Source: Amphritea sp.
GTDB lineage: Bacteria; Pseudomonadota; Gammaproteobacteria; Pseudomonadales; Balneatricaceae
DNA: 6,018 nucleotides
Assembly: GCA_018067325.1 (NCBI GenBank)
Contig: JAGPUU010000378.1
Location: forward strand, 1-6,018
Reading direction: 5' to 3'
Made by a program: the position numbers and the translations under genes
Shown here: positions 1-6,018 of the stretch, in pieces
Position numbering within the stretch: the first letter of the stretch is position 1
Layout: each line of letters begins with the position of its first letter
The notes under the pieces: generated by a model
Told to the model about the DNA's origin: nothing
Databases searched by the model: none
What the model saw: the letters and a program-made list of their open reading frames with translations, nothing else

Positions 1-128
1 CAAATTATCAAACCAACCAATCTTCTTCCCGTTCTGTTTAAACTTCTTTAAAGCTAAGCTTTTCAAGTAGTTAAACAACCCGTCTCACCTGTCTCAGCGG
101 CCTTTAAAAGCTGCTGTCTCAAGCGAGG
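1..128 (-). other. Putative 5' leader of a stable RNA (rRNA) transcript
   Basis: No open reading frame of useful size is present on either strand. Read on the minus strand, this stretch runs from the expected transcription start of the promoter at 135-162 to the left edge. It contains three TGAGAC repeats (minus strand; GTCTCA on the plus strand at 82-87, 91-96 and 116-121), a boxA-like element at 68-78, and ends with TTTGATAATTTG. Long untranslated leaders with an antitermination boxA before 16S rRNA are known from gammaproteobacterial rrn operons. That the 16S gene follows to the left is inference, since it lies outside the window. A tRNA operon leader is the main alternative. Confidence 0.45.
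68..78 (-). promoter_or_regulatory. boxA-like antitermination element
   Basis: The minus strand reads TTGTTTAACTA. It shares the core TTTAAC and about 9 of 13 positions with the gammaproteobacterial rrn boxA (TGCTCTTTAACAA), which binds NusB/NusE. It lies roughly 50 bases downstream of the predicted start of transcription, a sensible place for a leader boxA. The match is imperfect: the CTC part is not conserved. The call depends on the promoter interpretation. Confidence 0.35.
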
Positions 129-162
129 AGATGCATTCTACCTTCACAGGCTGAGGAGTCAA
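128..162 (-). promoter_or_regulatory. rrn P1-like promoter reading leftward
   Basis: On the minus strand the -35 is TTGACT (157-162) and the -10 is TAGAAT (135-140), each 5 of 6 to the sigma-70 consensus, with a 16-base spacer. Strong rRNA promoters characteristically use this short spacing. The bases after the -10 are GCATCTCC, resembling the GC-rich discriminator of stringently controlled stable-RNA promoters, and put the start near 127-129. The sequence upstream (163-215) includes A/T-rich tracts that could act as UP-element or Fis-binding DNA. No coding sequence follows within the window, which fits a structural RNA. Growth-rate and ppGpp control would be expected by analogy only. Confidence 0.6.
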
Positions 163-341
163 CAGGGAGACGCTAAATAAGTGTCAATTTGATGAAAAAG
201 ATCGATATTTTTAAGAGCAGTGGCTAGAACGCGGCTTCACCGCTAGCTAGACGTCGCTGCGCTACCCGTTTACCACTAGGAAAGCCTTCTTTATGGCGTT
301 GTGACAACCTGCTTCGTAAGTAAAAGACAACGCTTAGCCTT
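163..341. other. Non-coding spacer between tat terminator and leftward promoter
   Basis: I see no gene here. The part at 180-215 is A/T-rich and may be an upstream activating region for the promoter at 135-162. The part at 230-270 is G/C-richer, with small palindromes (CTAGCTAG at 243-250, GACGTC at 250-255) and a GCGG/CCGC hairpin near 231-243. Arms GCGTTGT (296-302) and ACAACGC (327-333) form a 7-bp inverted repeat with a 24-base loop. The only initiators start reading frames of about a dozen codons without a ribosome binding site. No tRNA-like cloverleaf was found. Confidence 0.5.
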
Positions 342-379
342 AAAACAACAAAACCGCCTGACGGCGGTTTTATTGTTTT
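342..379. terminator. Bidirectional intrinsic terminator after tatC
   Basis: Arms AAAACCGCC (350-358) and GGCGGTTTT (363-371) pair perfectly around a TGAC loop. After one C/A mismatch the outer arms (342-348 with 373-379) pair again, so the hairpin is nearly continuous over 38 bases. Both strands give a G/C core followed by a T-rich tail: TTTTGTTGTTTT on the minus strand, TTTTATTGTTTTG on the plus strand. It lies about 40 bases beyond the tatC stop codon and should end the tat transcript before the downstream leftward promoter. Activity in the plus direction is possible from symmetry, but no plus-strand gene is visible within 340 bases to the left. Confidence 0.9.
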
Positions 380-417
380 GCTTTTCTAGCAGTAAATCAA
401 AGTTTACGGTCTAGCGG

Positions 418-1233
418 CTAAAGAGACTTATTCTCGTCTTCTTCCTGTATTGCCTGCTCAAACTCGCCATCTTCCTCTTCTTCATCTCGATCTTTCTTTT
501 TAATGATAACGGCTAATATGATACCTAGCTCAAATAGCAACCACATTGGAAGAGCAAGTAGTGTTTGAGAGATAACATCCGGGGGTGTTAACAGCATACC
601 CATAACAAAGCACCCAACAATAACGTATGCACGTTTTTGTCTTAGACTCTGAACATCTGTTATCCCGCTCCATACTAGCAACAGAGTCGCAATTGGAATT
701 TCAAAAACCACGCCGAATGCGAAGAAAATCTTAAGCACAAAGTTAAGATAACTACTGATATCTGTCATAACCGCAACATTCTCTGGCCCCACACTGGTAA
801 AGAAACCAAAGATCAAAGGGAAGACCACGAAATAGGCGAAAGCTATTCCTGCATAAAAGAGAAATATACTTGATGCCAGTAATGGCACCGCCAGACGCTT
901 CTCATGCTTATAAAGCCCTGGGGAGATAAAGCCCCACACCTGATGCAAGATAAGCGGCATCGCTAGAAAAAGCGACAGTACTAAGGTCAGCTTAAAGGGA
1001 GCAAAGAAAGGCGAGGTTACATCTGTCGCTATCATACTAGTGCCTTCAGGCAACAGCGCAGTCAATGGGGCAGATACTATTTCGTAAAGGTGGTTAGCAA
1101 AGTAGAACAGGCAAAGAAAAACAACCAGAATTGCCAACATAGCCCGCATAAGCCGGCTACGCAGCTCTACTAGATGGGAAACAAAAGGCTGTTCCTGATC
1201 ATTATCAGGCAGGTCTTGGTTAGGATCTATCAT
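418..1233 (-). CDS. tatC: Sec-independent protein translocase subunit TatC
   Basis: TatC is the polytopic inner-membrane core of the twin-arginine translocase; with TatB it recognises twin-arginine signal peptides of folded proteins. The 271-residue product has six hydrophobic segments (approximately 29-48, 78-97, 115-140, 161-185, 202-215, 222-245). Family motifs are intact: HLVELRSRL at 20-28, [10 protein letters not shown] at 104-113 with the glutamate (E111) implicated in signal-peptide binding, FEIP at 177-180, and TPPDVISQ at 216-223. The ATG start lies inside the end of tatB, giving a 14-base overlap and likely translational coupling; the nearest Shine-Dalgarno is AAGG, very close to the start. 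The C-terminal cytoplasmic tail (246-271) is strongly charged, three lysines followed by a run of acidic residues, and makes the protein slightly longer than E. coli TatC (258). It is the last gene before the terminator. Confidence 0.97.
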   Translation of the reverse strand: MIDPNQDLPDNDQEQPFVSHLVELRSRLMRAMLAILVVFLCLFYFANHLYEIVSAPLTALLPEGTSMIATDVTSPFFAPFKLTLVLSLFLAMPLILHQVWGFISPGLYKHEKRLAVPLLASSIFLFYAGIAFAYFVVFPLIFGFFTSVGPENVAVMTDISSYLNFVLKIFFAFGVVFEIPIATLLLVWSGITDVQSLRQKRAYVIVGCFVMGMLLTPPDVISQTLLALPMWLLFELGIILAVIIKKKDRDEEEEDGEFEQAIQEEDENKSL

Positions 1234-1606
1234 CGGCCTTAGAACTTTCCTCTACAGGCGGTGTTTCTACAACAGCATTCTGATCCTGATCTGACTCAGG
1301 AGCTTTCTCTTTAGGAGCAGAAATACTATTCGCAAGCGGGGAGTTACTACCCAATGCTTCAGAGAATGGCTCGCGCATCTCATCGAGCTCACGATCAAGC
1401 TCGTCTTGCTTCATGACGACCTGACGCTTCATTTCTTCAAGCCGCAACTCTTCATTAATATCAGACTGAATACCACTGATTGTGCGTTTGGCTTTACCCA
1501 CCCACAATCCGACGGTACGGGCCGCAACTGGAAGCTTTTCCGGCCCCAGTACAATCAGCCCAACTACCGCAATAATAAGGAGCTCCGCAAAGCCGATATC
1601 AAACAT
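1220..1606 (-). CDS. tatB: Sec-independent protein translocase subunit TatB
   Basis: TatB forms the signal-peptide receptor with TatC in the inner membrane. The 128-residue product starts [10 protein letters not shown], has one N-terminal membrane helix (about 5-20) with the conserved glutamate at position 8, then the hinge GPEKLP (21-26), an amphipathic helix and a long charged region (about 45-80). The tail from about 84 is rich in Pro, Glu, Ser and Asp and probably disordered. The MFDIGF start and the E8/GPEKLP pattern separate it from TatA. The ATG lies 14 bases after the tatA stop; the ribosome binding site is poor, so coupling to tatA is likely. Its end overlaps tatC by 14 bases. Length is within the family range. 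Confidence 0.96.
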   Translation of the reverse strand: MFDIGFAELLIIAVVGLIVLGPEKLPVAARTVGLWVGKAKRTISGIQSDINEELRLEEMKRQVVMKQDELDRELDEMREPFSEALGSNSPLANSISAPKEKAPESDQDQNAVVETPPVEESSKADDRS

Positions 1607-1620
1607 CTGCTAGCTACCCG

Positions 1621-1866
1621 CTACTTATCAGTTTTCGGCTCGTCTTTAGCCTGCTCTTTTACTTCAGCATTATCAGCCTCAGTAAATTCAGCATCACTTT
1701 CCAACTTCTTGTCTTCTTCTTTAGGCTCTTCGCCCATCGCTTTTTTAAAGCCCTTTACCGCACCACCTAAGTCTCCACCAAGGTTGCGCAGCTTTTTAGT
1801 ACCAAACAGCAATACAACAATGACTAAAAGAATCGCCAGTTGCCACAGACTAATACCACCTAACAT
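1621..1866 (-). CDS. tatA: Sec-independent protein translocase subunit TatA
   Basis: TatA oligomerises to form or thin the membrane passage for folded twin-arginine substrates. From the ATG at 1866 the product has 81 residues: [10 protein letters not shown] start, one membrane helix (about 6-21), the FGTKKLR hinge (21-27), and the amphipathic helix ending GFKKAM, nearly identical to classical TatA. A Lys/Glu/Asp-rich tail follows. The frame extends upstream to a GTG at 1911, but 1866 is preferred because homologues begin at M(L)GGIS, the added residues are polar and unlike TatA, and GGAGAA stands 7 bases before the ATG. It is the first gene of tatABC, with a 111-base gap to hisE that may hold its own promoter. 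Confidence 0.96.
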   Translation of the reverse strand: MLGGISLWQLAILLVIVVLLFGTKKLRNLGGDLGGAVKGFKKAMGEEPKEEDKKLESDAEFTEADNAEVKEQAKDEPKTDK

Positions 1867-1873
1867 ATTATTG

Positions 1874-1879
1874 TTCTCC
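1874..1879 (-). promoter_or_regulatory. Ribosome binding site of tatA
   Basis: The minus strand reads GGAGAA, 7 bases before the ATG at 1866. It decides the tatA start against the upstream in-frame GTG at 1911. Confidence 0.8.
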
Positions 1880-1892
1880 GTTTTACTCTGGT

Positions 1893-1907
1893 GCGGAAGC
1901 TTTCCGC
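1893..1907. repeat. Inverted repeat in the tatA leader
   Basis: Arms GCGGAA (1893-1898) and TTCCGC (1902-1907) form a 6-bp stem with a 3-base loop, about 26 bases before the tatA start codon. No T-tract follows on the minus strand, so it is not a standard terminator. It could be an mRNA hairpin or a protein site; function unknown. Confidence 0.45.
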
Positions 1908-1922
1908 CCACTTAATTAATAG

Positions 1923-1951
1923 ACTGTATAACGCCAGTTCCCAGCGTTCAA
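1923..1951 (-). promoter_or_regulatory. Candidate sigma-70 promoter for tatABC
   Basis: On the minus strand, TTGAAC (1946-1951, 4 of 6 to the -35 consensus) is followed after 17 bases by TACAGT (1923-1928, 4 of 6). An overlapping alternative -10, TATACA (1925-1930), has only 15 bases of spacing. It lies in the only sizeable gap between hisE and tatA, where a separate tat promoter would be expected, but the match is weak. Read-through from ubiB-hisIE is also possible because no terminator separates hisE from tatA. Confidence 0.35.
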
Positions 1952-1964
1952 ACGCACCGAGAAC
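1937..1964. repeat. Interrupted inverted repeat between hisE and tatA
   Basis: The near-palindrome GCGTTCAAACGC (1944-1955, 10 of 12 positions symmetric) is enclosed by GTTCCC (1937-1942) and GAGAAC (1959-1964), which pair with one G-T wobble on the minus strand. It overlaps the candidate -35 of the tat promoter. No T-tract follows in the direction of transcription, so it does not look like a hisE terminator. It could be an operator or a leader hairpin; I do not recognise the site. Confidence 0.4.
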
Positions 1965-1977
1965 TACTATATTTTTA

Positions 1978-2310
1978 CTATTTTTCGGTCCTGGAGGCCT
2001 TCTCTTCCAATCCGGACATATCGAAACGACGCGCTAACTCATTAATCACCGCTTCAGGACGCTCACCTAAATGAGAGAGAGTCACTAGAGTGTGAAACCA
2101 TAAATCTGCCGTTTCGTAGATAACTTCACTGTTATCACCGCTACTCTGCGCATCCTTAGCCGCAAGAATAGTCTCCGTTGCTTCTTCGCCTACCTTTTCC
2201 AGAATTTTGTTCAGGCCCTTCTCATGCAAACTGGCAACATATGACTTTTCAGCTGTAGCCGCTTTTCGCTGCTCCAGGATATCACCCAGCTGTGTCAAAA
2301 CATCTTTCAT
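1978..2310 (-). CDS. hisE: Phosphoribosyl-ATP pyrophosphatase HisE
   Basis: HisE hydrolyses phosphoribosyl-ATP to phosphoribosyl-AMP and pyrophosphate (EC 3.6.1.31), the second step of histidine biosynthesis, in the cytoplasm. The 110-residue all-alpha protein has the MazG-like metal-binding pattern: EKVGEEATE at 38-46 and E66/D69 in YETADLWFH. Length is typical of stand-alone HisE. The ATG at 2310 is preceded by TAAGG, which overlaps the hisI stop codon and is 7 bases from the start, so the two genes are almost certainly co-translated. HisE supplies the substrate of the upstream-encoded HisI; in enterics the two are one fused HisIE protein. The last residues (about 100-110) are polar and variable. 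Confidence 0.96.
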   Translation of the reverse strand: MKDVLTQLGDILEQRKAATAEKSYVASLHEKGLNKILEKVGEEATETILAAKDAQSSGDNSEVIYETADLWFHTLVTLSHLGERPEAVINELARRFDMSGLEEKASRTEK

Positions 2311-2319
2311 ATTCAGGCC

Positions 2320-2709
2320 TTACTTCTCATAAATCGTATTTGGATCTTTTAAAACAGGCTCAACCGGAACCCATTCACCCTCTTTTAGGGTTTTATAGAA
2401 ACAGTGCTCACGCCCGGTATGACAGGCGATGCCTCCTAGCTGCTCAACACTCAGCAGGATAACATCATCATCACAATCCAGACGGATATCGTGTAACTGC
2501 TGCACGTGACCAGACTCTTCACCTTTACGCCATAGCTTTTGGCGAGAGCGTGACCAGTAAATAGCCCGGTTTTCCTGAACAGTCAGGGCCAGCGCCTCAC
2601 GATCCATCCAGGCAACCATCAAAACCTTGCCAGTTACGTGATCCTGCGCAATGGCCGGCACCAGCCCATCACTGTTCCACTTGACTTGTTCTATCCACTG
2701 TTCAGACAT
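2320..2709 (-). CDS. hisI: Phosphoribosyl-AMP cyclohydrolase HisI
   Basis: HisI opens the adenine ring of phosphoribosyl-AMP to give ProFAR (EC 3.5.4.19), the third step of histidine biosynthesis. From the ATG at 2709 the product has 129 residues and begins [11 protein letters not shown]. The metal sites are intact: LDCDDD (Asp78, Cys79, Asp80, Asp82), where aspartates bind Mg and the cysteine binds Zn in the family, and CHTGREHC (Cys96, Cys103) with the other zinc ligands. The core segments VAWMDREAL and [18 protein letters not shown] are well conserved. An in-frame TTG at 2724 would add five residues; I prefer the ATG because homologues start there and GAAG lies 9 bases before it. It lies 105 bases after ubiB and 9 bases before hisE. 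Confidence 0.96.
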   Translation of the reverse strand: MSEQWIEQVKWNSDGLVPAIAQDHVTGKVLMVAWMDREALALTVQENRAIYWSRSRQKLWRKGEESGHVQQLHDIRLDCDDDVILLSVEQLGGIACHTGREHCFYKTLKEGEWVPVEPVLKDPNTIYEK

Positions 2710-2748
2710 ATCACTATTCTTCAAAATCTAGGCTGGCAAGGATACCTG

Positions 2749-2777
2749 ATCCCCGAAGACTCCGCTATCCCCGGAAG
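2749..2777. repeat. Short tandem direct repeat upstream of hisI
   Basis: ATCCCCGAAGA (2749-2759) recurs as ATCCCCGGAAGA (2767-2778), with starts 18 bases apart. Each copy can also take part in a small hairpin on the minus strand (TTCCG with CGGAG; GGAT with ATCC). It fills much of the gap between ubiB and hisI, upstream of the hisI start. It may be a two-copy binding site or a leader structure, or chance; no known motif is recognised. Confidence 0.4.
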
Positions 2778-2814
2778 ATGGGAGGCCAAAGGACTAGGTT
2801 TTTATTGTTTCAAT

Positions 2815-4509
2815 TCAGTGACGCAGCAGTAACATGGCCGCTACGCCACCCAACAACCAACCAATGGCAGGCAGTTCGCTGGCCATAATCAAAGGATCTT
2901 CCACTGACAACCCTATAGCGGCAACCAAACAGATAAGCCCAAGCCAACGACCTCGCTGGCTTCGCTGTTGCTGTAGCTCCTGACGAGCGACACTCAATGC
3001 GAGCATATCCCGACGGCGCACATCATCAAGGTTTTTCAGCTGATGTAGAGCTTCATACGCCATCTGCGGCAAGTGAGGCATCTTATCCAACCAATCCGGC
3101 GCTTGCTGCTTCATAGAACGGTAGACCGCTTTAGGGCCCATTCGTTCTTTCATCCAGCGCTCTAGGTAAGGCTTTCCCGTTTCCCACAGATCCAGCTCAG
3201 GGTAGAGCTGACGCCCCAGGCCTTCAATATTCAGCAGAGTCTTCTGCAACAGAACCAACTGTGGCTGAACTTCCATATTGAAACGCCGGGCGGTTTGGAA
3301 CAACCCCATCAACACCATACCGAAGGAGATATCCTTAAGTGGTTTTTCAAAAATTGGCTCGCAGACACTGCGGATAGCTGTCTCGAATGACTGTACATTA
3401 GTCTCCGGAGGTACCCAGCCTGAATCAATATGCAACTGCGCAACCTGACGGTAGTCTCGCTGAAAAAATGCTAGAAAATTACGCGCCAGATAGTTTTGAT
3501 CTTCTGAGGAAAGCGAGCCCACTATACCGAAATCGACCGCTATATATTGAGGGGTAGAAGGGTTCTCTCTGGAAACAAAGATATTTCCTGGATGCATATC
3601 AGCATGAAAAAAACTATCGCGAAACACCTGCGTAAAGAAGACCTCTACACCCTGCTCTGCCAGCTTCTTCATGTCGGTATTTTGGGCTTTTAACTGATCG
3701 ATATCGGCTACAGGAATACCGTGGATCCGCTCCATTACCAACACATTCTGCCGGGTCAGATCCCAATAGATCTCGGGTACATAGAGAATCGGGGAATTTT
3801 CAAAATTACGCCTGATCTGTGACCCGTTGGCCGCCTCTTTTCGCAGGTCCAGCTCATCAAAGATAGTGTTTTCATAATCGGCAACCACTTCTACCGGCTT
3901 CAGCCTGCGTCCCTCGACCCACAAAACCTCAACCAGCTGAGCGATGGTAAATAACACCGCTATATCTTTTTTAATGGTTTTTTCAATGCCCGGTCGAATA
4001 ACTTTAACCACCACCTCTTCTCCGCTATAGAGCAAGGCTTCATGCACCTGCGCTACCGATGCAGAAGCCATAGGTGTAGCGTTAAATTCAGCAAATATCT
4101 CTTCTACAGGGGCATTTAGCGCCTGCTCAATAAGCCGTTGTGAATAGGCGCTTTCAAAAGGCGGAACCTGGTCCTGTAGCTTTTTCAGCTCCTGGGCCAG
4201 GTCATCTGATAAAAGGTCACGCCGAGTGGATAGCATCTGACCAAATTTAATAAAAACGGGCCCCAGCTCTTCTAAAGCTAAACGCAGGCGCGCCCCTTGT
4301 GACCTTTTACCGACCGGAATCAGATAGCGCCACAACATCAACTTGATCAGCAGGCGAACGTACCAGTGCAGATTGATCTGATCGAAGAGAGTATCAAGCC
4401 GGTATCGTGCAAAAACCCGTGCAATTTTAAAAATTCGGAGTAAACGTCGCACCGCTGCTGGTTCCGTAGTCAGTTGATCTGAAGAGAGGCGAGCATATTG
4501 CCCTTTCAA
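2815..4509 (-). CDS. ubiB: Ubiquinone biosynthesis factor UbiB (atypical kinase/ATPase)
   Basis: UbiB belongs to the UbiB/ADCK/Coq8 family of kinase-like proteins and supports aerobic ubiquinone synthesis, probably as an ATPase assisting the Ubi complex at the membrane. With TTG 4509 as start it has 564 residues. Motifs: KFGQ of the family-specific KxGQ region (88-91), the Ala-rich loop ASASVAQVH (148-156), the ATP-contacting lysine K169 in VVVKVIRP, the catalytic loop HADMHPGN (302-309) and the metal-binding DFG (326-328). Two hydrophobic segments at the C terminus (about 522-536 and 549-562) anchor it. The start is uncertain: no ATG precedes residue 58, TTG 4509 lacks a Shine-Dalgarno, and GTG 4452 (545 residues, GGAA 9 bases upstream) better matches the length of E. 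coli UbiB (546). The gene follows the GGDEF gene after 48 bases; no ubiJ is adjacent. Confidence 0.95.
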   Translation of the reverse strand: MKGQYARLSSDQLTTEPAAVRRLLRIFKIARVFARYRLDTLFDQINLHWYVRLLIKLMLWRYLIPVGKRSQGARLRLALEELGPVFIKFGQMLSTRRDLLSDDLAQELKKLQDQVPPFESAYSQRLIEQALNAPVEEIFAEFNATPMASASVAQVHEALLYSGEEVVVKVIRPGIEKTIKKDIAVLFTIAQLVEVLWVEGRRLKPVEVVADYENTIFDELDLRKEAANGSQIRRNFENSPILYVPEIYWDLTRQNVLVMERIHGIPVADIDQLKAQNTDMKKLAEQGVEVFFTQVFRDSFFHADMHPGNIFVSRENPSTPQYIAVDFGIVGSLSSEDQNYLARNFLAFFQRDYRQVAQLHIDSGWVPPETNVQSFETAIRSVCEPIFEKPLKDISFGMVLMGLFQTARRFNMEVQPQLVLLQKTLLNIEGLGRQLYPELDLWETGKPYLERWMKERMGPKAVYRSMKQQAPDWLDKMPHLPQMAYEALHQLKNLDDVRRRDMLALSVARQELQQQRSQRGRWLGLICLVAAIGLSVEDPLIMASELPAIGWLLGGVAAMLLLRH

Positions 4510-4557
4510 CTCATAAGGTAAAGAGCTGCATCATACCGGAGTATCAGGAGGAATGCC

Positions 4558-6018
4558 TTAACCTAGCTCAATCCGGTTTCGCCCCAACTCCTTCGCTTTG
4601 TATAGTGCCTTATCTGCACGGCTAAACAACTCTTCAACACTGTCATCTTTGCGCACCTCAGCAACACCAAGAGACAGTGTAATTTGAACCGGCTGTCCGT
4701 GGAAATTAAACGGGCTTTTCTCAACCGCTTTACGAATTTTATCAACTGCCATTGCAGCCTGCTCAGCCGATGTTCCAGGCATTAAAATGACAAATTCCTC
4801 ACCACCATAGCGTGAGACGAAGTCCGTTGATCGAGATTGCTTGGACAAGATACTGGAAATTAACCGCAGAACCTTATCTCCCGCCTGATGACCATAGGTA
4901 TCATTAATTCGCTTAAAAAGATCTAGATCCGCCACAGCGAGCGAGAATGAGTGATTATAACGCGTCCAGCGATCAAACTCGGCAGACACTCTCTCATCGT
5001 ATCCAGCCCTGTTTGGCAACGATGTAAGCGCGTCCGTCATCGCCTTCTGTCGTTCAGCCTCAACATGCACTTTCATATGTTGAGTCTGCTCTTCCATCTG
5101 CTCCAGCCGGGTATTCATCTGGAGATATCGCTCATGCAGCCGCTTTTCCCTGTCTTCCTCTTTCTGCTTAAACAGATCAACAGATTTAACAATATTCAGC
5201 AGCTGGGATGACACATTATTCTTAAGCTGATTGAGATCCTTTGATGACAATACCGCTTGCTGAATTGCCTGGACATCCTGATGGATATCGTTGCTTAACG
5301 TGACCGCCTCTCCGCTGACCTTTTCATCTTTCTGGCTGGCCTCAACGAATTCCTGAACCTCAGCCAGTTGACCGGTTAGGTTTCGAAGATAATTTTCGAA
5401 ATCTTCGCTGTTTTGAGAACTAAGACTAGCAACCAGGCTAACAACATCCTGAATGATTGTAGACAGAGAAGGTAACGTTATCCCCCCTTCGATTCGTCGG
5501 GTCAGCTCCCGGGCACGAGACATTTCACCTTTAGGAACATTAAGGCTAGTCATTACAATCAGCAGCTCACTGCCAATCTGTTTAAGTATTTCTTCATCAT
5601 TATGGCCGAGATCATCAAGCGTCACTGCCTGTTTGCGCCCCCCATTCAGATTATCTTCCAGTAGCGGCCCCTGCATTGTGACAAGTTCATTCACAACACC
5701 AGAAACCTGTGCGGCCTGCCCGGTAAAAGGCTCCATGGATGATTCAACACCAGATAATCGCTGGTTACTCAGATCCGTCGTTAGATTCAGGCGGAGCTGA
5801 TAAACCCATTTATGCAGCCCCTGTAGCAATTCGTTATTATTGCGCTGCTGCTCGATATCTAATCCGCGAAGTTGTTTCTCAACTAACTGAACTGTCGCAG
5901 GAGGCGTTTTTTCTTCAGTTTTTAGCTGCTTACACAGAGTAACTAATGCACGATCCAGTACAGCCGAATGACCATCAAGCGCTACCGCCATCTGACACAC
6001 AAGATGCTCTAAGCTGCG
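4558..6018 (-). CDS. Diguanylate cyclase (GGDEF), 5' end probably outside window
   Basis: The C-terminal domain (about 322-480, numbered from GTG 6000) is a GGDEF diguanylate cyclase making cyclic di-GMP from two GTP. Visible are DALTSLPNR (324-331), DLDLFKRINDTYGH (358-371) with a metal-binding aspartate, and the active site GGEEF (399-403). RSTD (390-393), exactly five residues before it, is an intact inhibitory I-site, so product inhibition is expected. Residues about 277-320 form a charged coiled coil. The first 275 residues are mostly helical, without membrane segment or signal peptide, and I recognise no named sensor domain. The frame has no stop to the right edge (six more codons, RSLEHL), and neither GTG 6000 nor ATG 5991 has a Shine-Dalgarno, so the N terminus probably lies upstream. 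From memory the N-terminal pattern recalls Pseudomonas HsbD-type cyclases; this is unverified. Confidence 0.92.
   Translation of the reverse strand, partial: RSLEHLVCQMAVALDGHSAVLDRALVTLCKQLKTEEKTPPATVQLVEKQLRGLDIEQQRNNNELLQGLHKWVYQLRLNLTTDLSNQRLSGVESSMEPFTGQAAQVSGVVNELVTMQGPLLEDNLNGGRKQAVTLDDLGHNDEEILKQIGSELLIVMTSLNVPKGEMSRARELTRRIEGGITLPSLSTIIQDVVSLVASLSSQNSEDFENYLRNLTGQLAEVQEFVEASQKDEKVSGEAVTLSNDIHQDVQAIQQAVLSSKDLNQLKNNVSSQLLNIVKSVDLFKQKEEDREKRLHERYLQMNTRLEQMEEQTQHMKVHVEAERQKAMTDALTSLPNRAGYDERVSAEFDRWTRYNHSFSLAVADLDLFKRINDTYGHQAGDKVLRLISSILSKQSRSTDFVSRYGGEEFVILMPGTSAEQAAMAVDKIRKAVEKSPFNFHGQPVQITLSLGVAEVRKDDSVEELFSRADKALYKAKELGRNRIELG

Noticed and set aside
159..187. Second promoter using the exact TTGACA at 182-187 (minus strand)
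   Set aside because: At 16-18 bases downstream there is no acceptable -10; the hexamers there are CTGTTG, TGTTGA and GTTGAC.
188..227. Plus-strand micro-ORF starting at the ATG at 192
   Set aside because: It encodes only 11 residues and has no Shine-Dalgarno sequence.
200..280. Possible tRNA or REP element in the palindrome-rich spacer
   Set aside because: The small palindromes do not fold into a cloverleaf, no TTCRA loop is present, and no second copy exists in the window to support a repeat element.
1406..1915. Plus-strand reading frame of 169 codons
   Set aside because: It lies opposite tatB and tatA, which are firmly identified. The translation is low-complexity, without recognisable domain, and is the antisense shadow of Lys/Glu-rich codons.
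2638..2832. Plus-strand reading frame of 64 codons across the hisI-ubiB gap
   Set aside because: It overlaps the start of hisI and the end of ubiB in antisense and has no convincing family features.
4563..4745. Minus-strand frame of 60 codons inside the GGDEF gene
   Set aside because: It is an out-of-frame shadow of the well-conserved GGDEF C terminus.
4951..5942. Three plus-strand frames opposite the GGDEF gene
   Set aside because: All are antisense to a continuous coding frame and show no domain or ribosome binding site that would argue for a real gene.

Overview
The window reads as a housekeeping region of a gammaproteobacterium. All real genes lie on the minus strand, read from right to left: GGDEF protein, ubiB, hisI, hisE, tatA, tatB, tatC. 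The order ubiB-hisI-hisE-tatABC, with separate hisI and hisE genes, is the one known from Pseudomonas and related marine orders. The protein sequences resemble Pseudomonas and Oceanospirillales homologues, and base composition looks moderate. A marine Oceanospirillales-type organism is my inference; I cannot name the genus.

Right part (4558-6018): a diguanylate cyclase with a long helical, apparently soluble N-terminal region, a coiled coil and a C-terminal GGDEF domain. Its frame is still open at the right edge, so the gene is probably cut by the window. It sits directly upstream of ubiB, where Pseudomonas and enterics carry ubiJ (with ubiE before it). Middle part (1978-4509): UbiB, the atypical kinase-like factor of ubiquinone synthesis, then HisI and HisE, which catalyse two consecutive steps of histidine synthesis. 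Left-middle part (418-1866): the complete twin-arginine translocase TatA, TatB and TatC, with tatB and tatC overlapping by 14 bases. A 111-base gap before tatA holds inverted repeats and a weak promoter candidate.

Left edge (1-417): no protein gene is visible. A strong symmetric terminator at 342-379 closes the tat operon. Beyond it, on the minus strand, lies a promoter with the layout of a stable-RNA (rrn P1) promoter: TTGACT, 16-base spacer, TAGAAT. A transcribed leader with a boxA-like element runs from it out of the left edge. I infer that a ribosomal RNA operon starts just outside the window.

No mobile element, CRISPR array or defence system was seen. The main points of interest are the predicted rRNA promoter and leader, the GGDEF gene in the place of ubiJ, the uncertain non-ATG start of ubiB, and small repeat structures in the hisI and tatA leaders.
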